Below are positions 6,157-6,501 of a DNA stretch of 6,501 nt, in pieces. The stretch lies in NCBI GenBank assembly GCA_009726075.1, contig WLND01000103.1, positions 1 through 6,501 of the forward strand. The letters are read 5' to 3'. Position numbers and translations under genes: made by a program. The DNA comes from Actinomycetota bacterium (GTDB lineage Bacteria; Actinomycetota; Actinomycetes; S36-B12). The notes below the pieces were generated by a model. That model saw only the letters and a list, made by a program, of their open reading frames with translations, searched no databases and was not told the origin of the DNA. Position 1 is the stretch's first letter. Each line of letters begins with the position of its first letter.

Positions 6157-6172
6157 GGAACCCGAATAGCCT
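6143..6172 (+). promoter_or_regulatory. Possible leaderless promoter for purU
   Basis: TAGCCT (6167-6172) fits the actinobacterial TAnnnT -10 pattern and ends 6 nt before the purU ATG at 6179, so transcription would start at or next to that A. TTCATC (6143-6148), 18 bp upstream, is a weak -35 box (three of six). The only Shine-Dalgarno-like sequence, AAGGAA at 6155-6160, is 18 nt from the ATG, too far for normal use. This fits a leaderless mRNA, which is common in actinobacteria. Confidence 0.4.
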
Positions 6173-6178
6173 GTGTCC

Positions 6179-6501
6179 ATGACCGCGTACATCCTTACCT
6201 TCCGCTGCCCCGATGGCCCCGGCATCACCCACGCCATCACCGGGGCACTGCTCACGGTCGAGGCGAACATCCTCGAGCAGGCCCAGTTCACCGAGACCAC
6301 GACGAATGACTTCTGCCTGCGGACCAGGTTCGAGGCGCCGACAGGCGACCTCGCGGAGGTGAGGCAGGCCGTTACCGACGCCACTGCGCACCTCGCGCCG
6401 GCGATCACCCTGCGCCACGAGGAGGATCGCCGCAGGGCGCTGATCATGGTGTCGAAGTTCGATCACTGCCTCGTCGATCTCCTCTACCGGCACCAGCTCG
6501 G
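6179..6501 (+). CDS. purU: Formyltetrahydrofolate deformylase, N-terminal part (truncated by window end)
   Basis: The 107 complete codons start MTAYILTFRCPDGPGITHAI, the typical opening of PurU: an ACT regulatory domain (about residues 3-80) with the CPDGPGI turn. RRRALIMVSKFDHCLVDLLYR (84-104) is the highly conserved junction where the formyltransferase-fold catalytic domain begins. The catalytic Asn, His and Asp lie beyond the window; complete PurU is about 280-290 residues. The enzyme hydrolyses 10-formyl-tetrahydrofolate to formate and tetrahydrofolate. Family members often accompany folate-linked demethylation genes, for example in sarcosine oxidase and dimethylglycine oxidase clusters, where they relieve a C1 overload. 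Here it would serve the GcvT-like protein encoded upstream. An in-frame GTG at 6173 is an alternative start adding two residues (V-S), and sits 12 nt after AAGGAA. Confidence 0.93.
   Translation, partial: MTAYILTFRCPDGPGITHAITGALLTVEANILEQAQFTETTTNDFCLRTRFEAPTGDLAEVRQAVTDATAHLAPAITLRHEEDRRRALIMVSKFDHCLVDLLYRHQL

Noticed and set aside
5662..6493. Minus-strand frames opposite the permease end and purU
   Set aside because: They run across the purU start and its conserved ACT and junction motifs on the plus strand; no family recognised.

Overview
The window looks like part of an accessory catabolic locus from a high-GC Gram-positive bacterium (Actinomycetota). The grounds are strong GC bias at third codon positions, long antisense shadow frames, GTG start use, and the style of the proteins (short TetR regulator, soluble class I P450, stand-alone GcvT-like protein). 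The genus cannot be read from the sequence.

Layout, left to right. (1) Bases 1-51, minus strand: the first 17 codons of a divergent gene whose N-terminus resembles class I glutamine amidotransferases. (2) Bases 52-174: divergent control region with a 20-bp interrupted palindrome. (3) 175-1524: glutamine-synthetase-like ligase with the metal and ATP motifs intact but the ammonium-site residues changed, so probably a gamma-glutamyl-amine (or related amide) ligase rather than housekeeping GlnA. (4) 1561-2142: TetR-family regulator. (5) 2143-2227: promoter with a 20-bp near-perfect palindrome at the predicted transcription start. (6) 2228-3349: GcvT-like folate-dependent aminomethyl/methyl transferase. 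(7) 3357-4535: cytochrome P450, probably translationally coupled to the GcvT-like gene. (8) 4536-4611: a second promoter, with a TTGACA box and a degenerate copy of the operator. (9) 4612-6075: APC-family permease. (10) 6076-6178: short control region with two palindromes and a possible leaderless promoter. (11) 6179 to the window end: N-terminal part of formyltetrahydrofolate deformylase (PurU).

A coherent reading (inference) is import and breakdown of a methylated amine. The permease brings the substrate in. The GS-like ligase and the divergent amidotransferase would form a gamma-glutamylation/deglutamylation pair, as PuuA/PuuD do for putrescine. The P450 would oxidise an N- or O-methyl group or a C-N bond. 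The GcvT-like protein would pass the released C1 unit to tetrahydrofolate, and PurU would discharge it as formate and regenerate the folate. The substrate is unknown. No ferredoxin or ferredoxin reductase for the P450 is encoded here. All genes look intact, and I see no insertion sequence, CRISPR array, tRNA or rRNA.
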